This document shows positions 1 through 9,807 of a DNA stretch of 64,000 bases, in pieces. How positions within the stretch are numbered: the stretch's first letter is position 1; the number at the start of each line of letters is the position of its first letter. The translations under genes were made by a program, and so were the position numbers. The notes under the pieces were generated by a model, which worked only from the letters and a program-made list of their open reading frames with translations, was not told the origin of the DNA and did no database searches. The stretch is from Clostridia bacterium (GTDB taxonomy: Bacteria > Bacillota > Clostridia > TANB77 > CAG-508), in assembly GCA_029258515.1 (NCBI GenBank), contig JARHYK010000019.1:62001-126000 (forward strand), read 5' to 3'.

Positions 1-1
1 A

Positions 2-1180
2 CATATAAGAAAAGATTTTGGAAACAAAACAGGAATGCTATTTACTTTTTTTAGTATGTTTTTACCAACTATGCTAAATTATGGATTAGAAATTAGAATG
101 TATTCATGGACAATTGTATTTGTAACTCTTATGGCAATCTATTTATATAGATTTATAAAAGAGAAAAACACTAAAAATTTAATATTGTTTGGATTGTTTA
201 GCATCATAAGTTGCTACATGCATTATTATGCTTTAGTATGTGCAGGAATAGTAAACTTAGGATTAATTATATATATAATAAAAAACAGAAAAAAAATTGA
301 TATAAAAATTATAAAACAATTTATTTTAATAGAAGTAATACAAGTTTTATTATACATACCATGGTTTATATTTTTTGTAAAGCAAGCATTTAGAGTAGGA
401 AAAGGATTTTGGATATCAATAACATTTCCACAAATATTAGTAGATATAATTAATTTTCAGTATAAAGGAAAAATGCAAGAAACAATACCAACTATTTTTT
501 CTTGCTTACTATATGGATATCTTTTATATATAATAATAAAAAATATAAGAAGAAAAGTAGATATAAAAGAAGGAATAATACCTTTAATTATATATTTATT
601 AGTAATAATAATGGTAGCTATAGTTTCAATAGTATCACCAATTTTATATGCTAGATATTTATTTACAATAACAGGATTATTATTGTTTGCTATTTCATAT
701 TTCTTAAACAAGGAAGATAATAAATTTATGATAGGATTAATATGTGGAGCAGTTATAATAATGTCATTAAACAACTTGAAAATTATTATGGATAAAAATT
801 ATGATAAATCAAATAATAAACCAATAAGCTATATTAAAGAAATAATAAAACCAGAAGATACAATTGTGTATTCAAAAATAGGAAATGGTGCAATAGTTGC
901 AACATTAGTAGATAATAACAACCAATATTTCTTAAATCTTGAAAATTGGACTGTTGAAGAAGCATATAAAGCATATGGACCAAATATGAAAACAGTAGAC
1001 AGCTATGAAGAAGCGATAAAAGAAAATAAAGGAAGAATTATTGTAGTAGATACAGATGACTTACCATTATATACAAAAATAGAAAACAAAGAAAAATATA
1101 ATGAAGTAGAAAGAAAAAGATTTGAAACTAAATATAATGACGATATTTTTCAAATAATAGTTTTAGAAGAAAAGAAATAA
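2..1180 (+). CDS. GT-C fold membrane glycosyltransferase, 5' end outside window
   Basis: The frame is open from base 2, so the first ATG (position 35) is internal and the gene is truncated by the window edge. The protein is rich in hydrophobic segments (about ten membrane helices), followed by a soluble C-terminal tail of roughly 110 residues. The stretch LNYGLEIRMYSW resembles the conserved region near the second periplasmic loop of PMT_2/GT39-like (ArnT/RgtA-like) glycosyltransferases, which move sugars from polyprenyl-phosphate donors at the outer face of the membrane. The acceptor cannot be told from sequence. No neighbour upstream is visible, and the next operon has its own promoter. Confidence 0.75.
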   Translation, partial: HIRKDFGNKTGMLFTFFSMFLPTMLNYGLEIRMYSWTIVFVTLMAIYLYRFIKEKNTKNLILFGLFSIISCYMHYYALVCAGIVNLGLIIYIIKNRKKIDIKIIKQFILIEVIQVLLYIPWFIFFVKQAFRVGKGFWISITFPQILVDIINFQYKGKMQETIPTIFSCLLYGYLLYIIIKNIRRKVDIKEGIIPLIIYLLVIIMVAIVSIVSPILYARYLFTITGLLLFAISYFLNKEDNKFMIGLICGAVIIMSLNNLKIIMDKNYDKSNNKPISYIKEIIKPEDTIVYSKIGNGAIVATLVDNNNQYFLNLENWTVEEAYKAYGPNMKTVDSYEEAIKENKGRIIVVDTDDLPLYTKIENKEKYNEVERKRFETKYNDDIFQIIVLEEKK

Positions 1181-1300
1181 AAATTATAGATTTTCAAATA
1201 TAAAATATACAAAAAATATAAGAAAAAATTACAAAAATTGTATAAAAAACTATATAAAGCCCTAAACGTATTTCATTTTAATAAAATAATCAAAATCTCT

Positions 1301-1329
1301 TGATTTTTTTGAAAAAATTAGGTATAATA
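1301..1329 (+). promoter_or_regulatory. SigA-type promoter of the rimP-nusA-infB operon
   Basis: TTGATT at 1301-1306, a 17-base spacer and TATAAT at 1324-1329. It lies about 90 bases upstream of rimP, leaving a structured leader. Confidence 0.8.
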
Positions 1330-1351
1330 TAAGTGTAGGCAAAAAAGAGAG

Positions 1352-1378
1352 AAGAGTGGGAACAAATCCCACTCTTCA
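1352..1378 (+). promoter_or_regulatory. perfect stem-loop in the rimP leader RNA
   Basis: An 11-bp perfect stem (GAAGAGTGGGA with its complement) and a 5-base loop lie about 20 bases downstream of the predicted transcription start and 40 upstream of the rimP start. There is no U-run after it on the plus strand, so it is not a plain terminator. A short GC-rich hairpin in an otherwise AT-rich leader suggests a regulatory or stabilising element. Confidence 0.65.
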
Positions 1379-1417
1379 ATCAGTTATAAGATAATACTAA
1401 AAAAGGAGGAGACTATT

Positions 1418-1867
1418 TTGGCAAATATAGAAGAAAGAGTTGAAAACCTACTAAAAGAAAAAATAGAAAATATTGGTTATGAACTTTATGATGTAGAATA
1501 TGCAAAAGAAGGAAAAAACTATTTCTTAAGAATATATATAGATTCATCTAAAGGAATAAATTTAAATGACTGTGAAAAAGTAAACAACGAAATAATGGAT
1601 ATTCTAGATGAAGCAAACTATATAAAAGACCAATACTTTTTAGAAGTATCATCACCAGGAATAGAAAGGATACTAAGAAAGGATAAACATTTACAAAAAA
1701 ATATTGAAACAGAAGTAAATGTAAAATTATTTAAAAAAGATGAACAAGGGAAAAAAGAATATAAAGGAATATTAAAAGGATATACTGAAAAATACATTCA
1801 AATAGATGAAACAAAAATTGATAGAAAAAATATAGCACAAATAAAAACAATATATAATTGGAAATAA
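1418..1867 (+). CDS. rimP: ribosome maturation factor RimP
   Basis: 149-residue protein with the RimP two-domain layout. The N-terminal alpha/beta domain has the typical YELYDVEY and LRIYID strands and SSPGIER near residue 85. An Sm-like C-terminal domain follows. RimP acts in 30S subunit assembly. The start is TTG at 1418, chosen because a strong AAGGAGGA site ends about 9 bases upstream and no ATG is available. It is the first gene of the nusA-infB operon, with nusA 16 bases downstream. Confidence 0.95.
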   Translation: MANIEERVENLLKEKIENIGYELYDVEYAKEGKNYFLRIYIDSSKGINLNDCEKVNNEIMDILDEANYIKDQYFLEVSSPGIERILRKDKHLQKNIETEVNVKLFKKDEQGKKEYKGILKGYTEKYIQIDETKIDRKNIAQIKTIYNWK

Positions 1868-1883
1868 AAAAGGAGGAATAAGA

Positions 1884-2978
1884 ATGAAAGCAATAGATAA
1901 TAAAGAATTAATATTAGCTTTAGATGAATTAGAAAAAGAGAAAGGAATAAAAAAATCATATGTAATAGAAGCGATAGAAACAGCATTGGTTACAGCATAT
2001 AAAAGAAACTTTGACGCTCTTGAAAATGTAAGAGTAGACATGGATAAAGATACAGGTGCAACACATATATATTCAATAAAAGAAGTTATGGAAAATGCAA
2101 ATGATGACGCATTAGAAATAAGCTTAGAAGAAGCACATAAAATAAATAAAGAATTAAAAGTAGGAGATCAAGTTGATATTGAAATAGTACCAAGAAACTT
2201 TGGAAGAATAGCAGCACAAACAGCAAAACAAGTAATAATTCAAAAACTAAGAGAAGTAGAAAGAGATTTAATATTCAATGAATTTAATGATAGAAAAGGC
2301 GAAATAGTTTCTGGAATGATTCAAAAAGCAGATAAAAATATAGTAGTAATGGATTTAGGAAGACTAGAAGGAATAATGCCAGCAAAAGAACAGATTCCAA
2401 CAGAAAAATACAAAGTAAATGAAAAAATAAAAGGCTATGTAGTAGATGTTGAAAGAGGATTAAAAGGAGTACCACAAGTAATAGTATCAAGAAGTCATCC
2501 GGATTTTGTAAGAAAATTATTAGAATTAGAAATTCCTGAAATATATGAAGGTGTAATAGAAATAAAAAGTGTATCAAGAGATGCAGGAAACAGAAGTAAA
2601 GTAGCTGTATATTCACCAGATCCTAATATAGATCCAGTGGGATCATGTGTAGGCCAAAGAGGAATAAGAATACAAAATATAATTAACGAATTAAACGGAG
2701 AAAAGATAGATGTAATAGAATGGAATGAAGATCCAAGTATATTTATATCATCAGCATTATTACCAGCAAAAATAATGGCTATAGATTTAAAAGAAGAAGA
2801 AAAGTTTGCACAAGTAATAGTACCAGATGACCAATTATCATTAGCAATTGGAAAAGCAGGACAAAATGCAAGATTAGCAGCAAGATTAACAAATTGGAAA
2901 ATAGATATAAAATCAGAAAGTCAATTTAGAGAAATCTTAGAAAAAGGACAAGAAGAAAGTAATAAGGAAGAAGAATAA
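1884..2978 (+). CDS. nusA: transcription termination/antitermination factor NusA
   Basis: 364 residues in the order N-terminal RNA polymerase-binding domain (about 1-125), S1 domain (about 135-200, beginning near GEIVSGMI) and tandem KH domains. The KH domains are marked by CVGQRGIRIQNI and AIGKAGQNARLAARLT. It ends soon after KH2 with a short acidic tail and lacks the C-terminal acidic repeats of proteobacterial NusA, as is usual in Firmicutes. It binds the elongating RNA polymerase to modulate pausing and termination. GGAGGA lies 8 bases before the ATG. It sits between rimP and ylxR in the conserved operon. Confidence 0.97.
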   Translation: MKAIDNKELILALDELEKEKGIKKSYVIEAIETALVTAYKRNFDALENVRVDMDKDTGATHIYSIKEVMENANDDALEISLEEAHKINKELKVGDQVDIEIVPRNFGRIAAQTAKQVIIQKLREVERDLIFNEFNDRKGEIVSGMIQKADKNIVVMDLGRLEGIMPAKEQIPTEKYKVNEKIKGYVVDVERGLKGVPQVIVSRSHPDFVRKLLELEIPEIYEGVIEIKSVSRDAGNRSKVAVYSPDPNIDPVGSCVGQRGIRIQNIINELNGEKIDVIEWNEDPSIFISSALLPAKIMAIDLKEEEKFAQVIVPDDQLSLAIGKAGQNARLAARLTNWKIDIKSESQFREILEKGQEESNKEEE

Positions 2979-3032
2979 GTAATAAGGTGATAAAAAAATA
3001 AAAACAGCATAAAATAAAGGGGGAACAAAACC

Positions 3033-3293
3033 ATGAAAAATAAACCACAAAGAACATGCATGGGATGTAACCAAAAAAGAGATAAACAAGATTTAATAAG
3101 AATAGTAAAGGATAACCAAAAAAACATATCAATCGATAAAACAGGAAAAAAAGAAGGAAGAGGAGCATATATATGTGATGATATAAAATGTTTAGAAAAA
3201 GTGATAAAAAGTAAGAGATTAGAAAAAATACTAGAAACTCCAATATCACAAGAAATATATGAGAATTTGAGAGGTGTAATACTTGATAAATAA
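3033..3293 (+). CDS. rnpM: YlxR/RnpM family (DUF448) nucleic-acid binding protein
   Basis: 86 residues with the family hallmarks RTCMGC at the N-terminus and GRGAYIC in the middle. The family has been linked to RNase P modulation (RnpM) and, earlier, to transcription control. The gene follows nusA and precedes ylxQ, the standard Firmicutes order. GGGGGA precedes the ATG. Its last 11 bases overlap the proposed TTG start of ylxQ, suggesting translational coupling. Confidence 0.93.
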   Translation: MKNKPQRTCMGCNQKRDKQDLIRIVKDNQKNISIDKTGKKEGRGAYICDDIKCLEKVIKSKRLEKILETPISQEIYENLRGVILDK

Positions 3294-3607
3294 AATATTA
3301 GGATTGATTCGGATTAGCAATGAGAGCTAGAAAAGTATGTTTTGGCTCAGATAGTGTAGAAGAAGAAATAAAAAAGAAAAAAGTCTTTCTTGTTGTAATT
3401 GCAACTGACAGTTCAGATAGAACAAAAAATAGATTTATAAATTTATGCAAAGAAAATAAAATAGAAAGCATAGTAATATCTGATATAGAAACAATAAGCA
3501 AAGCAATAGGAAAAAATAATAAAGCAATTATAGGAATAAAAGAAAAAAATATATCAAAACAAATACAAAAAATATTAAATGGGGGTGAAAGTATTGGGGA
3601 AAATTAA
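3283..3607 (+). CDS. ylxQ: L7Ae-family RNA-binding protein YlxQ, read through a +1 shift at CGG
   Basis: The gene does not read through in one frame. Starting at TTG 3283 (behind GAGAGGTG at 3270-3277, overlapping rnpM) the frame gives INKILGLI. It then meets an in-frame CGG at 3310 and stops five codons later. Skipping the C at 3310 joins it to the frame that continues [20 protein letters not shown] and on to the stop at 3607. The joined 107-residue product matches the KILGLLGLARRAGK start and the length of YlxQ. The ATG at 3320 has no ribosome binding site and would remove the first helix. YlxQ-type proteins bind kink-turn RNA. A sequencing error is possible, but the same CGG pattern recurs in three other genes of the window. 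Confidence 0.85.
3310..3312 (+). other. candidate +1 frameshift site (CGG, next codon GGA Gly) in ylxQ
   Basis: Zero-frame codons read ATT-CGG-ATT. Omitting the C gives ATT-GGA-TTA-GCA-ATG, which encodes the family-conserved IGLAM. Confidence 0.75.
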
Positions 3608-6419
3608 AATTTATGAAATAGCAAAAAAATTAGACATAACAAGTAAAGAGGTAATTAAAATCGCCAATCAATTAAACATAGGAGTAAAAAGCCATGCTAG
3701 TGGAGTAACTGAAGAAGAAGCGGAGAAAATAGAAAAAACAATTAAACTAGAAAATAAAGAAATAAAAAAAGAAAATACAGAGGAAGAAAAAAAAGAAGAA
3801 AAAGCACCAGTAATAATTAGAAGAGAAGTAATAATTAACGAAGAAAATAAAAAAGAAAAAGAAAATAAAAAAGAAAATAAGAAAAACAATGTAGGATTTG
3901 TAGAAAGAAAGAAAAATAAAGATTTTAATATAGTGTATAGAAACAAACCTAATAAGCCTAAAACAGTTAGCGAATTATTTGGATTAAATAGTCAAAAAGA
4001 GGAAAAGAAACCAGAGAAAAAAGAGGAAAAACAAGAAATAAAAAAAGAAGAAAAAAATATCAATATAGAACAAGGAGAAATAAATCAACACATGCAAAAC
4101 AAAACAGAAATAAAGCAAGAACAAAATAAAAAAGAAAATTTTAAAAATAATAGAAATAGAAATCAAAATTATCAACAAAATAGAAATAAAAATCAAAATT
4201 ATCAAAACAGAGAAAATAATGGATACAACAAAAATAGGTATAATGGAAATAATAAAGATAATAAAAATAAAACATTCAGAAATGATAATAGAAATTTAGG
4301 ATACAATAAAAACCGTCCATTAGACGAAAAAGGAATTGAGAAAAACATACAAAACATAATGGCTACTGATTTAGGAGAAAAAGAAAGCACAAGAGAATAT
4401 AACAGAAATATGGATAAACAAAAAAACAACAATAAATATAATGAAAACAAAACTACTAAAAAATCAAAAACAAGAAAAAATCCTAACGAAAATTCATTTG
4501 ATGAAGGAAAATTAAAAAGCTTAAAACAAACAAATAAATTATCTAATATGTTTAATGACCAAGAAGATGGAATGCTAGATTACTATGATTTAACAACACA
4601 AAGAGGAAGAAGAGGAAAGAAAAAAAATAACAAAGAAAATGGAGAAAGAATAAAACAAAAAATATTCAAATTAACAGAAATAGAAATTCCAGAAAATATA
4701 ACAGTAAAAGATTTAGCTACAGAAATGAAAAAAACAACAGCAGAAGTTATTAAAAAACTATTAGGTTTTGGAATAATGGCAACGATAAACAATGAAATAG
4801 ATTTTGATACAGCATTTTTAGTAGCAGGAGAATTTGGAATAACAGCTAAAAAGAAAGAAATAGTGACAGAAGAAGATATACTATTTGATGATTCTGAAGA
4901 TAAAGAAGAAGATTTACAACAAAGACCACCAGTAGTTGTTGTAATGGGACATGTAGATCATGGAAAAACTTCACTTTTGGATACAGTACGTAAAACAAAT
5001 GTAATTGAAGGGGAAGCAGGAGGAATCACACAAGCAATAGGAGCATACACAGTAAATGTAAATGATAGAAAAATAACATTTTTAGATACACCAGGTCATG
5101 AAGCATTTACAGCAATGAGAGCAAGAGGAGCACAAATAACAGATATAGCAATATTGGTAGTTGCAGCAAATGATGGAATAATGCCACAAACAGTAGAAGC
5201 AATAAACCATGCAAAATCAGCAGGAATACCAATAATTGTGGCAATAAACAAAATAGACTTACCAGATGCAAATATAGATAGAGTAAAACAAGATTTAATG
5301 AATTATGAATTAGTACCAGAAGAATGGGGTGGAGAAACAATATGTGTTCCAATCTCAGCTAAAAACAATATGAATATAGATCAATTATTAGAAATGGTAT
5401 TACTACAAGCAGATATGCTTGAACTAAAAGCAAATCCAAAAAAACAAGCAAAAGGTGTAGTAATAGAAGCAAGACTAGATAAATCAAAAGGAACAATAGC
5501 AACAATGTTAGTACAAAGAGGAACATTAGATGTAGGTGATACAATAGTAGTAGGTTCATCAATAGGAAGAATAAGAGTGATGACAAATGACAAGGGCAAA
5601 AAAGTAAAATCAGCAGGACCATCTACACCAGTTGAAATAATGGGACTTACAGATGTACCACAAGCAGGAGATATATTCTATGAAGTAAAAAATGAAAAAA
5701 TGGCAAAACATTTAATAGAAAAAAGAAAGCAACAAGAAAGAGAAAAATCAATCAATCAAGTAACAAAAGTGACATTAGATAATTTATTTAGCCAAATGGA
5801 AGAAGGAAAAATAAAAGTATTAAATCTAATTGTAAAAGCAGATGTACAAGGTTCAGCTGAAGCAGTTAAGCAATCAATGGAAAAACTATCAACAGATGAA
5901 GTAAAAGTAAAAGTTATCCATAGTGCACCAGGTGCTGTAAACCAATCAGATGTAACTTTAGCAAAAGTATCAAATGCAATAATAATAGCATTTAATGTAA
6001 GACCAGATAATACAGCAAAAGAAATAGCTAAAAAAGATGAAATAGAAATAAAACAATATTCTGTAATATATCAAGCATTAGAAGATGTAGAACTAGCAAT
6101 GAAAGGAATGTTAGATCCAGAATATAAAGAAAAAATAATAGGAAATGTAGAAGTAAGACAAACATTTAGAATATCAAATGTTGGAACAGTAGCAGGAGCA
6201 TACGTACTTTCAGGAAAAGTAGAAAGAAATGCAGGAGTAAGAGTAATTCGTGACAATGTAGTAATACATGAAGGAAAATTAGCAACATTAAAAAGATTTA
6301 AAGATGATGTAAAAGAAGTAACAAAAGGCTTTGAATGTGGTATTCAAATAGAAAATTACAATGATATTAAAGAAGGAGATAACATCGAAGTATATATTAT
6401 GGAAGAAATAAAAAGATAA
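3594..6419 (+). CDS. infB: translation initiation factor IF-2
   Basis: IF-2 delivers fMet-tRNA to the 30S subunit. The GTPase signatures are present: [12 protein letters not shown] (G1), DTPGHEAF (G3) and NKIDLP (G4). Domains II, III and IV and the C-terminal fMet-tRNA binding domain follow. The N-terminal IF2_N motif ([17 protein letters not shown]) is followed by about 300 residues of disordered Asn/Lys/Glu/Arg-rich linker, with runs such as [14 protein letters not shown]. This makes the protein (941 residues) longer than Bacillus IF-2. I prefer TTG 3594 over ATG 3579 because GGGGGTGA lies just upstream of 3594. It overlaps the end of ylxQ by 14 bases. Confidence 0.97.
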   Translation: MGKIKIYEIAKKLDITSKEVIKIANQLNIGVKSHASGVTEEEAEKIEKTIKLENKEIKKENTEEEKKEEKAPVIIRREVIINEENKKEKENKKENKKNNVGFVERKKNKDFNIVYRNKPNKPKTVSELFGLNSQKEEKKPEKKEEKQEIKKEEKNINIEQGEINQHMQNKTEIKQEQNKKENFKNNRNRNQNYQQNRNKNQNYQNRENNGYNKNRYNGNNKDNKNKTFRNDNRNLGYNKNRPLDEKGIEKNIQNIMATDLGEKESTREYNRNMDKQKNNNKYNENKTTKKSKTRKNPNENSFDEGKLKSLKQTNKLSNMFNDQEDGMLDYYDLTTQRGRRGKKKNNKENGERIKQKIFKLTEIEIPENITVKDLATEMKKTTAEVIKKLLGFGIMATINNEIDFDTAFLVAGEFGITAKKKEIVTEEDILFDDSEDKEEDLQQRPPVVVVMGHVDHGKTSLLDTVRKTNVIEGEAGGITQAIGAYTVNVNDRKITFLDTPGHEAFTAMRARGAQITDIAILVVAANDGIMPQTVEAINHAKSAGIPIIVAINKIDLPDANIDRVKQDLMNYELVPEEWGGETICVPISAKNNMNIDQLLEMVLLQADMLELKANPKKQAKGVVIEARLDKSKGTIATMLVQRGTLDVGDTIVVGSSIGRIRVMTNDKGKKVKSAGPSTPVEIMGLTDVPQAGDIFYEVKNEKMAKHLIEKRKQQEREKSINQVTKVTLDNLFSQMEEGKIKVLNLIVKADVQGSAEAVKQSMEKLSTDEVKVKVIHSAPGAVNQSDVTLAKVSNAIIIAFNVRPDNTAKEIAKKDEIEIKQYSVIYQALEDVELAMKGMLDPEYKEKIIGNVEVRQTFRISNVGTVAGAYVLSGKVERNAGVRVIRDNVVIHEGKLATLKRFKDDVKEVTKGFECGIQIENYNDIKEGDNIEVYIMEEIKR

Positions 6420-6468
6420 AGAAAAAATAAAATAAGTCTAAAAGACAAAAAATAGAAGAATAAAATAT

Positions 6469-6512
6469 AAAAAGGTAATAAAAATAAAAATAAAAAATAT
6501 TACCTTTTTACT
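6469..6512 (+). terminator. hairpin terminator after infB
   Basis: 12-bp stem AAAAAGGTAATA / TATTACCTTTTT with a 17-base A-rich loop; the 3' arm itself ends in a T-run. Confidence 0.7.
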
Positions 6513-6533
6513 ATATAAATATAGGAGGCGAAA

Positions 6534-6884
6534 ATGGCAACAAATAGCAATAGAATCAATAGAATAAATGAAGAATACAAAAAAGAATTAAGCTATATCA
6601 TAGATCAAAAATTAAAAGATCCTAATATAACAGGAATGATAAGTGTAACAAAAGTCAAAGTAACAACTGACTTGAAATTTGCAAAAATATATGTAAGTAT
6701 ATTAAATTCAAAAAACATAAAGGAAACACTAGCAGGACTAAAAAAATCATCAGGATATATAAGAACAGAATTAGCAAAGAAAATAAACTTAAGAAACACA
6801 CCAGAACTAATATTTGAATTAGATGAGTCATTAGAATATGGAGCAAAAATAGATTCAATATTAAAAGAAATAATGCCCAAGTAA
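6534..6884 (+). CDS. rbfA: 30S ribosome-binding factor RbfA
   Basis: 116 residues with the single KH-like RbfA fold: RINRINEEYKKELSYII at the N-terminus, then ITGMISVTKVKVTTDL, the A-K-I-Y-V-S strand and the C-terminal PELIFELDES. RbfA helps 16S rRNA 5'-end maturation in 30S assembly. AGGAGGCGAAA precedes the ATG. It follows the infB terminator, so it is expressed by read-through or from its own promoter, and is followed by nrnA. Confidence 0.96.
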   Translation: MATNSNRINRINEEYKKELSYIIDQKLKDPNITGMISVTKVKVTTDLKFAKIYVSILNSKNIKETLAGLKKSSGYIRTELAKKINLRNTPELIFELDESLEYGAKIDSILKEIMPK

Positions 6885-6933
6885 TGCTTTTTGAAATATA
6901 TGCAAAAAGCACCTACAAAAAGGAGGAAAAAAT

Positions 6934-7905
6934 ATGACATTAGATACAATAATGGAAGAAATAAAAAAAGCAAATTCTATCATTTTGTTAGCACATGAAT
7001 CACCAGATGGTGATGCAATAGGAAGCTTATTAGGAATGAAGTTAGCATTGCAAAAATTAGGAAAGAATCCAGATGTAATAATAAGAGAATTTCCGAAAAT
7101 ATTTAGTTTTCTACCTGAGTCAGATGAAGTAAAAGAAGATACAGATGTTGAAAAATATGATTTAGCAATATCTTTAGATTGTGCTGATCTAAAAAGGCTA
7201 GTTGGAAGTGAATATTTTGAAAAAGCCAAAAAAACAATAGTTATTGACCATCATAGTTCAAACAATATGTATGGAGATATAAATTTTGTAAACCCAGTAG
7301 CTCCAGCATGTTGTGAGATATTAGCAGGGGTATTTTCATATTTTAACATAGATATAGATGTGGAAATCGGAACATGTATATTAACAGGAATAATCACAGA
7401 CACAGGAGGATTTAAATATCAAGGAGTAACAGCAGAAACATTTGAATTTACAGCAGAACTGTTAAGAAAAGGTGTAAACGTTTCAGAAATATATCAAAAA
7501 GTATTAGAAACAAGAACAAAAGCAAACTTTGAATTACTAAAAAGAATTTTAAAAAGAATGGAAATACTGGAAGAAGGAAAAATTGCATTTACATATATAA
7601 CAAACCAAGATGAAAAAGAAGTAAATGCTGAAGCTGGAGACCATGAAGGATTGGTAGAAATAGGAAGAGAAGTTGAAGGTGTAGAAATTTCAATATTTTT
7701 AAGACAAAAAGATAACGAAAGTAAATATAAAGTATCAATGCGTTCAACAAATAGTATAAATGTATCAGATATTTGTTATATATTTGGAGGTGGAGGACAC
7801 CCAAAAGCAGCAGGGTGTCTAATATCAGGAAATATAGAACAGGTAAAAGAAAAAATAATAAAAGAAGTTAAAAAAGAATTAGATAAAATAAAAGTGGATT
7901 TATAA
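6934..7905 (+). CDS. nrnA: DHH/DHHA1 bifunctional oligoribonuclease/pAp phosphatase NrnA
   Basis: 323 residues. DHH domain motifs: SPDGDAIGS near residue 24, SLDCAD near 80 and DHHSSNN near 105, the metal-binding centre. The DHHA1 domain ends with FGGGGHPKAAG near 285. NrnA degrades short oligoribonucleotides and dephosphorylates 3'-phosphoadenosine 5'-phosphate. Length and motif order match the family. AAGGAGGAAAAA precedes the ATG. The position between rbfA and truB is the common Clostridia order. A 12-bp stem-loop covers its stop codon. Confidence 0.94.
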   Translation: MTLDTIMEEIKKANSIILLAHESPDGDAIGSLLGMKLALQKLGKNPDVIIREFPKIFSFLPESDEVKEDTDVEKYDLAISLDCADLKRLVGSEYFEKAKKTIVIDHHSSNNMYGDINFVNPVAPACCEILAGVFSYFNIDIDVEIGTCILTGIITDTGGFKYQGVTAETFEFTAELLRKGVNVSEIYQKVLETRTKANFELLKRILKRMEILEEGKIAFTYITNQDEKEVNAEAGDHEGLVEIGREVEGVEISIFLRQKDNESKYKVSMRSTNSINVSDICYIFGGGGHPKAAGCLISGNIEQVKEKIIKEVKKELDKIKVDL

Positions 7906-7919
7906 CTTAAATCCACTTT
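7891..7919 (+). promoter_or_regulatory. perfect stem-loop spanning the nrnA stop codon
   Basis: AAAGTGGATTTA pairs with TAAATCCACTTT (12 bp, 5-base loop containing the TAA). It is followed by A's on the plus strand, so it is not a canonical terminator here. It may stabilise the nrnA 3' end or reduce read-through into truB. Confidence 0.5.
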
Positions 7920-7934
7920 AAAAAAGAGGTAAAA

Positions 7935-8813
7935 ATGACAGAGTTTAAAGATGGAATAATAATAATAAATAAACCTAAAAATTGTACTTCACATGATATA
8001 GTATATAAAATAAAAAAAATAACAGGAAAAAAAGTAGGGCATACAGGGACATTAGACCCATTAGCAACAGGAGTACTTCCAATATTAATAGGAAAAGGAA
8101 CATTATGTTCAAAATATTTAATAAAGCATGATAAAACATATGAAGTTACATTAAAATTAGGAGAAACAACTACCACCCTAGACGCAGAAGGGACAATAAC
8201 AGAAAAAAAAGAAGTTTTAGAAGAAATTTATGAAAAAGAATATATAAAAAACAAGCTAAAAGAATTTGAAGGAAAGCAAGAACAAATACCACCTATATAT
8301 TCTGCTATAAAAGTAAACGGAAAAAAACTATATGAATATGCAAGAAAAGGCCAAAAGGTAGAAATAAAGCCACGAGAAATTGAAATATATAAAATAGAAC
8401 TAATTAATACTAATAAAAAAGAAAATGAGATAAAATTTAAAGTTAATTGCAGTAAAGGTACATATATTAGAAGTTTATGCCTAGATATAGCAAAATCGTT
8501 AAACACAGTAGGGTATATGAAAAATTTAAAAAGACTGCAAGTAGGAAAATTCTTTATTGAAAATAGTGTTGAATTAGAAGAAAATACAATTAATAATGTG
8601 GAGAAAATAAAAAATAATATCATTACTATAGAAGAATTATTTGAAAAAAATCCAATAATAGAAGTGGAAGAAAAAAGACTAAAATATTTTTTAAATGGAG
8701 TGAAAATAACAATTAAAAAATCAAATGGAATATATAAAGTATATAGCGATAATAAATTTATAGGAATAGGGATATTAGAAAATAATTTACTAAAAAGAGA
8801 TATAATTATATAA
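7935..8813 (+). CDS. truB: tRNA pseudouridine(55) synthase TruB
   Basis: 292 residues. The catalytic motif GHTGTLDPLATGVL contains Asp41, the nucleophile. Other family motifs are KTYEVTLKLGETTTTLD, QIPPIYSAIKVNGKKLYEYAR and CSKGTYIRSLCLDI. It makes pseudouridine 55 in the T-loop of tRNAs. The C-terminal about 60 residues are weakly conserved and AT-driven. The start is preceded by AAAGAGG. Last gene of the conserved block; a hairpin with a T-run follows. Confidence 0.96.
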   Translation: MTEFKDGIIIINKPKNCTSHDIVYKIKKITGKKVGHTGTLDPLATGVLPILIGKGTLCSKYLIKHDKTYEVTLKLGETTTTLDAEGTITEKKEVLEEIYEKEYIKNKLKEFEGKQEQIPPIYSAIKVNGKKLYEYARKGQKVEIKPREIEIYKIELINTNKKENEIKFKVNCSKGTYIRSLCLDIAKSLNTVGYMKNLKRLQVGKFFIENSVELEENTINNVEKIKNNIITIEELFEKNPIIEVEEKRLKYFLNGVKITIKKSNGIYKVYSDNKFIGIGILENNLLKRDIII

Positions 8814-8814
8814 G

Positions 8815-8849
8815 ACACCTCATATATTTAAATATGTGAGGTGTTTTAT
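8815..8849 (+). terminator. hairpin after truB whose 3' arm carries the next gene's ribosome binding site
   Basis: ACACCTCATATATT pairs with AATATGTGAGGTGT (one wobble, 2-base loop) and is followed by TTTTAT. The GAGGTG in the 3' arm (8838-8843) is the best ribosome binding site for the ATG at 8850, so the same hairpin could both terminate and hide that site. Confidence 0.7.
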
Positions 8850-9713
8850 ATGTATTATATACAAGAAGCTGACAAGCTTAATTTTTTTATAAATAAATTT
8901 AATATAATAAAATTACAAGGAAATAAAATACTATTACCAATTAAAAGCGAAGAAAAAAACAAAATAGAAATCGGTGATAAAAAGGAGATAAAGCAAACAA
9001 AAAAAGAAATAATACTTGCTAAAAAGATAGATAAAATAATAAAAAAAGCAAATAGTAACAAAATAGTGCTAAGCAAAGAAATCAAAAAGCATGGAATATT
9101 GATAAATAAACTATACTCATCAAATTTTGATATAATAGATGGAAAATGGTTATTAAAAATGATGCTTCCAGAAATAGTAGAAAAAATTATACAAAACCAA
9201 AAAATGAAATCAAATGAAACAACTTTATATATTCTAGCAAACGATACAACTGATAGCACAATAGAAAATATAAAAATTCTAGTAGAAAAATATAAAAATA
9301 TTTATATAATAACAAAACACATAGAAAAATTTAAAAAAATAGAAGAACAAATACTTGATCAAACAGGTGCAATAATAACAGTAATGAATAATAAGAAAAA
9401 AAGTCTATTAAAAGCAAAAATAATAATAAACATAGATTTTCCAAATGAATTAATAAATCAATATAATATAAACCAAGAAAGTATAATATTAGATTTATAT
9501 GGAGAAACCAAAATAAAGAAAAAAAGTTTTACAGGAAAAATAATAAAAGACTATGAAATAGAATTGAAAAACAATAAAGAATATTATAGTATTGATGAAA
9601 AATTATATGACAAAAAAGACTTATATGAAGCAACATTTTATAAACAGCAAACATTCAGAAATGTAAGAGAAAGAATAAAAAAAGATAAAGTAGTGATAAA
9701 AAAATGCGAATAA
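8850..9713 (+). CDS. hypothetical protein, lysine-rich, unknown function
   Basis: 287 residues from ATG 8850, which is better placed than GTG 8841 because GAGGTG lies 6 bases upstream. I do not recognise the family. The N-terminal third is a charged Lys/Glu/Ile-rich region. The middle (about residues 115-200) has alternating beta strands and helices (TLYILANDTTDS, NIYIITKH, AKIIINIDFPNE) suggesting a Rossmann-like fold, and the C-terminal part is mixed. No signal peptide or membrane segment is seen. It sits alone between truB and the PBP gene. Cytoplasmic location is inferred. Confidence 0.7.
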   Translation: MYYIQEADKLNFFINKFNIIKLQGNKILLPIKSEEKNKIEIGDKKEIKQTKKEIILAKKIDKIIKKANSNKIVLSKEIKKHGILINKLYSSNFDIIDGKWLLKMMLPEIVEKIIQNQKMKSNETTLYILANDTTDSTIENIKILVEKYKNIYIITKHIEKFKKIEEQILDQTGAIITVMNNKKKSLLKAKIIINIDFPNELINQYNINQESIILDLYGETKIKKKSFTGKIIKDYEIELKNNKEYYSIDEKLYDKKDLYEATFYKQQTFRNVRERIKKDKVVIKKCE

Positions 9714-9745
9714 AAATATAAAATTTTTTAAATTTAATTAAAACC

Positions 9746-9774
9746 TTTATTTTTTACTAAAAATGTAATATAAT
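9746..9774 (+). promoter_or_regulatory. probable promoter of the class A PBP gene
   Basis: Weak -35 TTTATT (9746-9751), 17-base spacer, consensus TATAAT at 9769-9774. Confidence 0.55.
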
Positions 9775-9807
9775 ATAAAAGTAAATAACAAAGGAGGTAC
9801 ATATAAA

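Noticed and set aside
3320..3607. ylxQ starting at ATG 3320 as a simple shorter gene
   Set aside because: No ribosome binding site, and it drops the conserved first helix that is encoded just upstream in the other frame.
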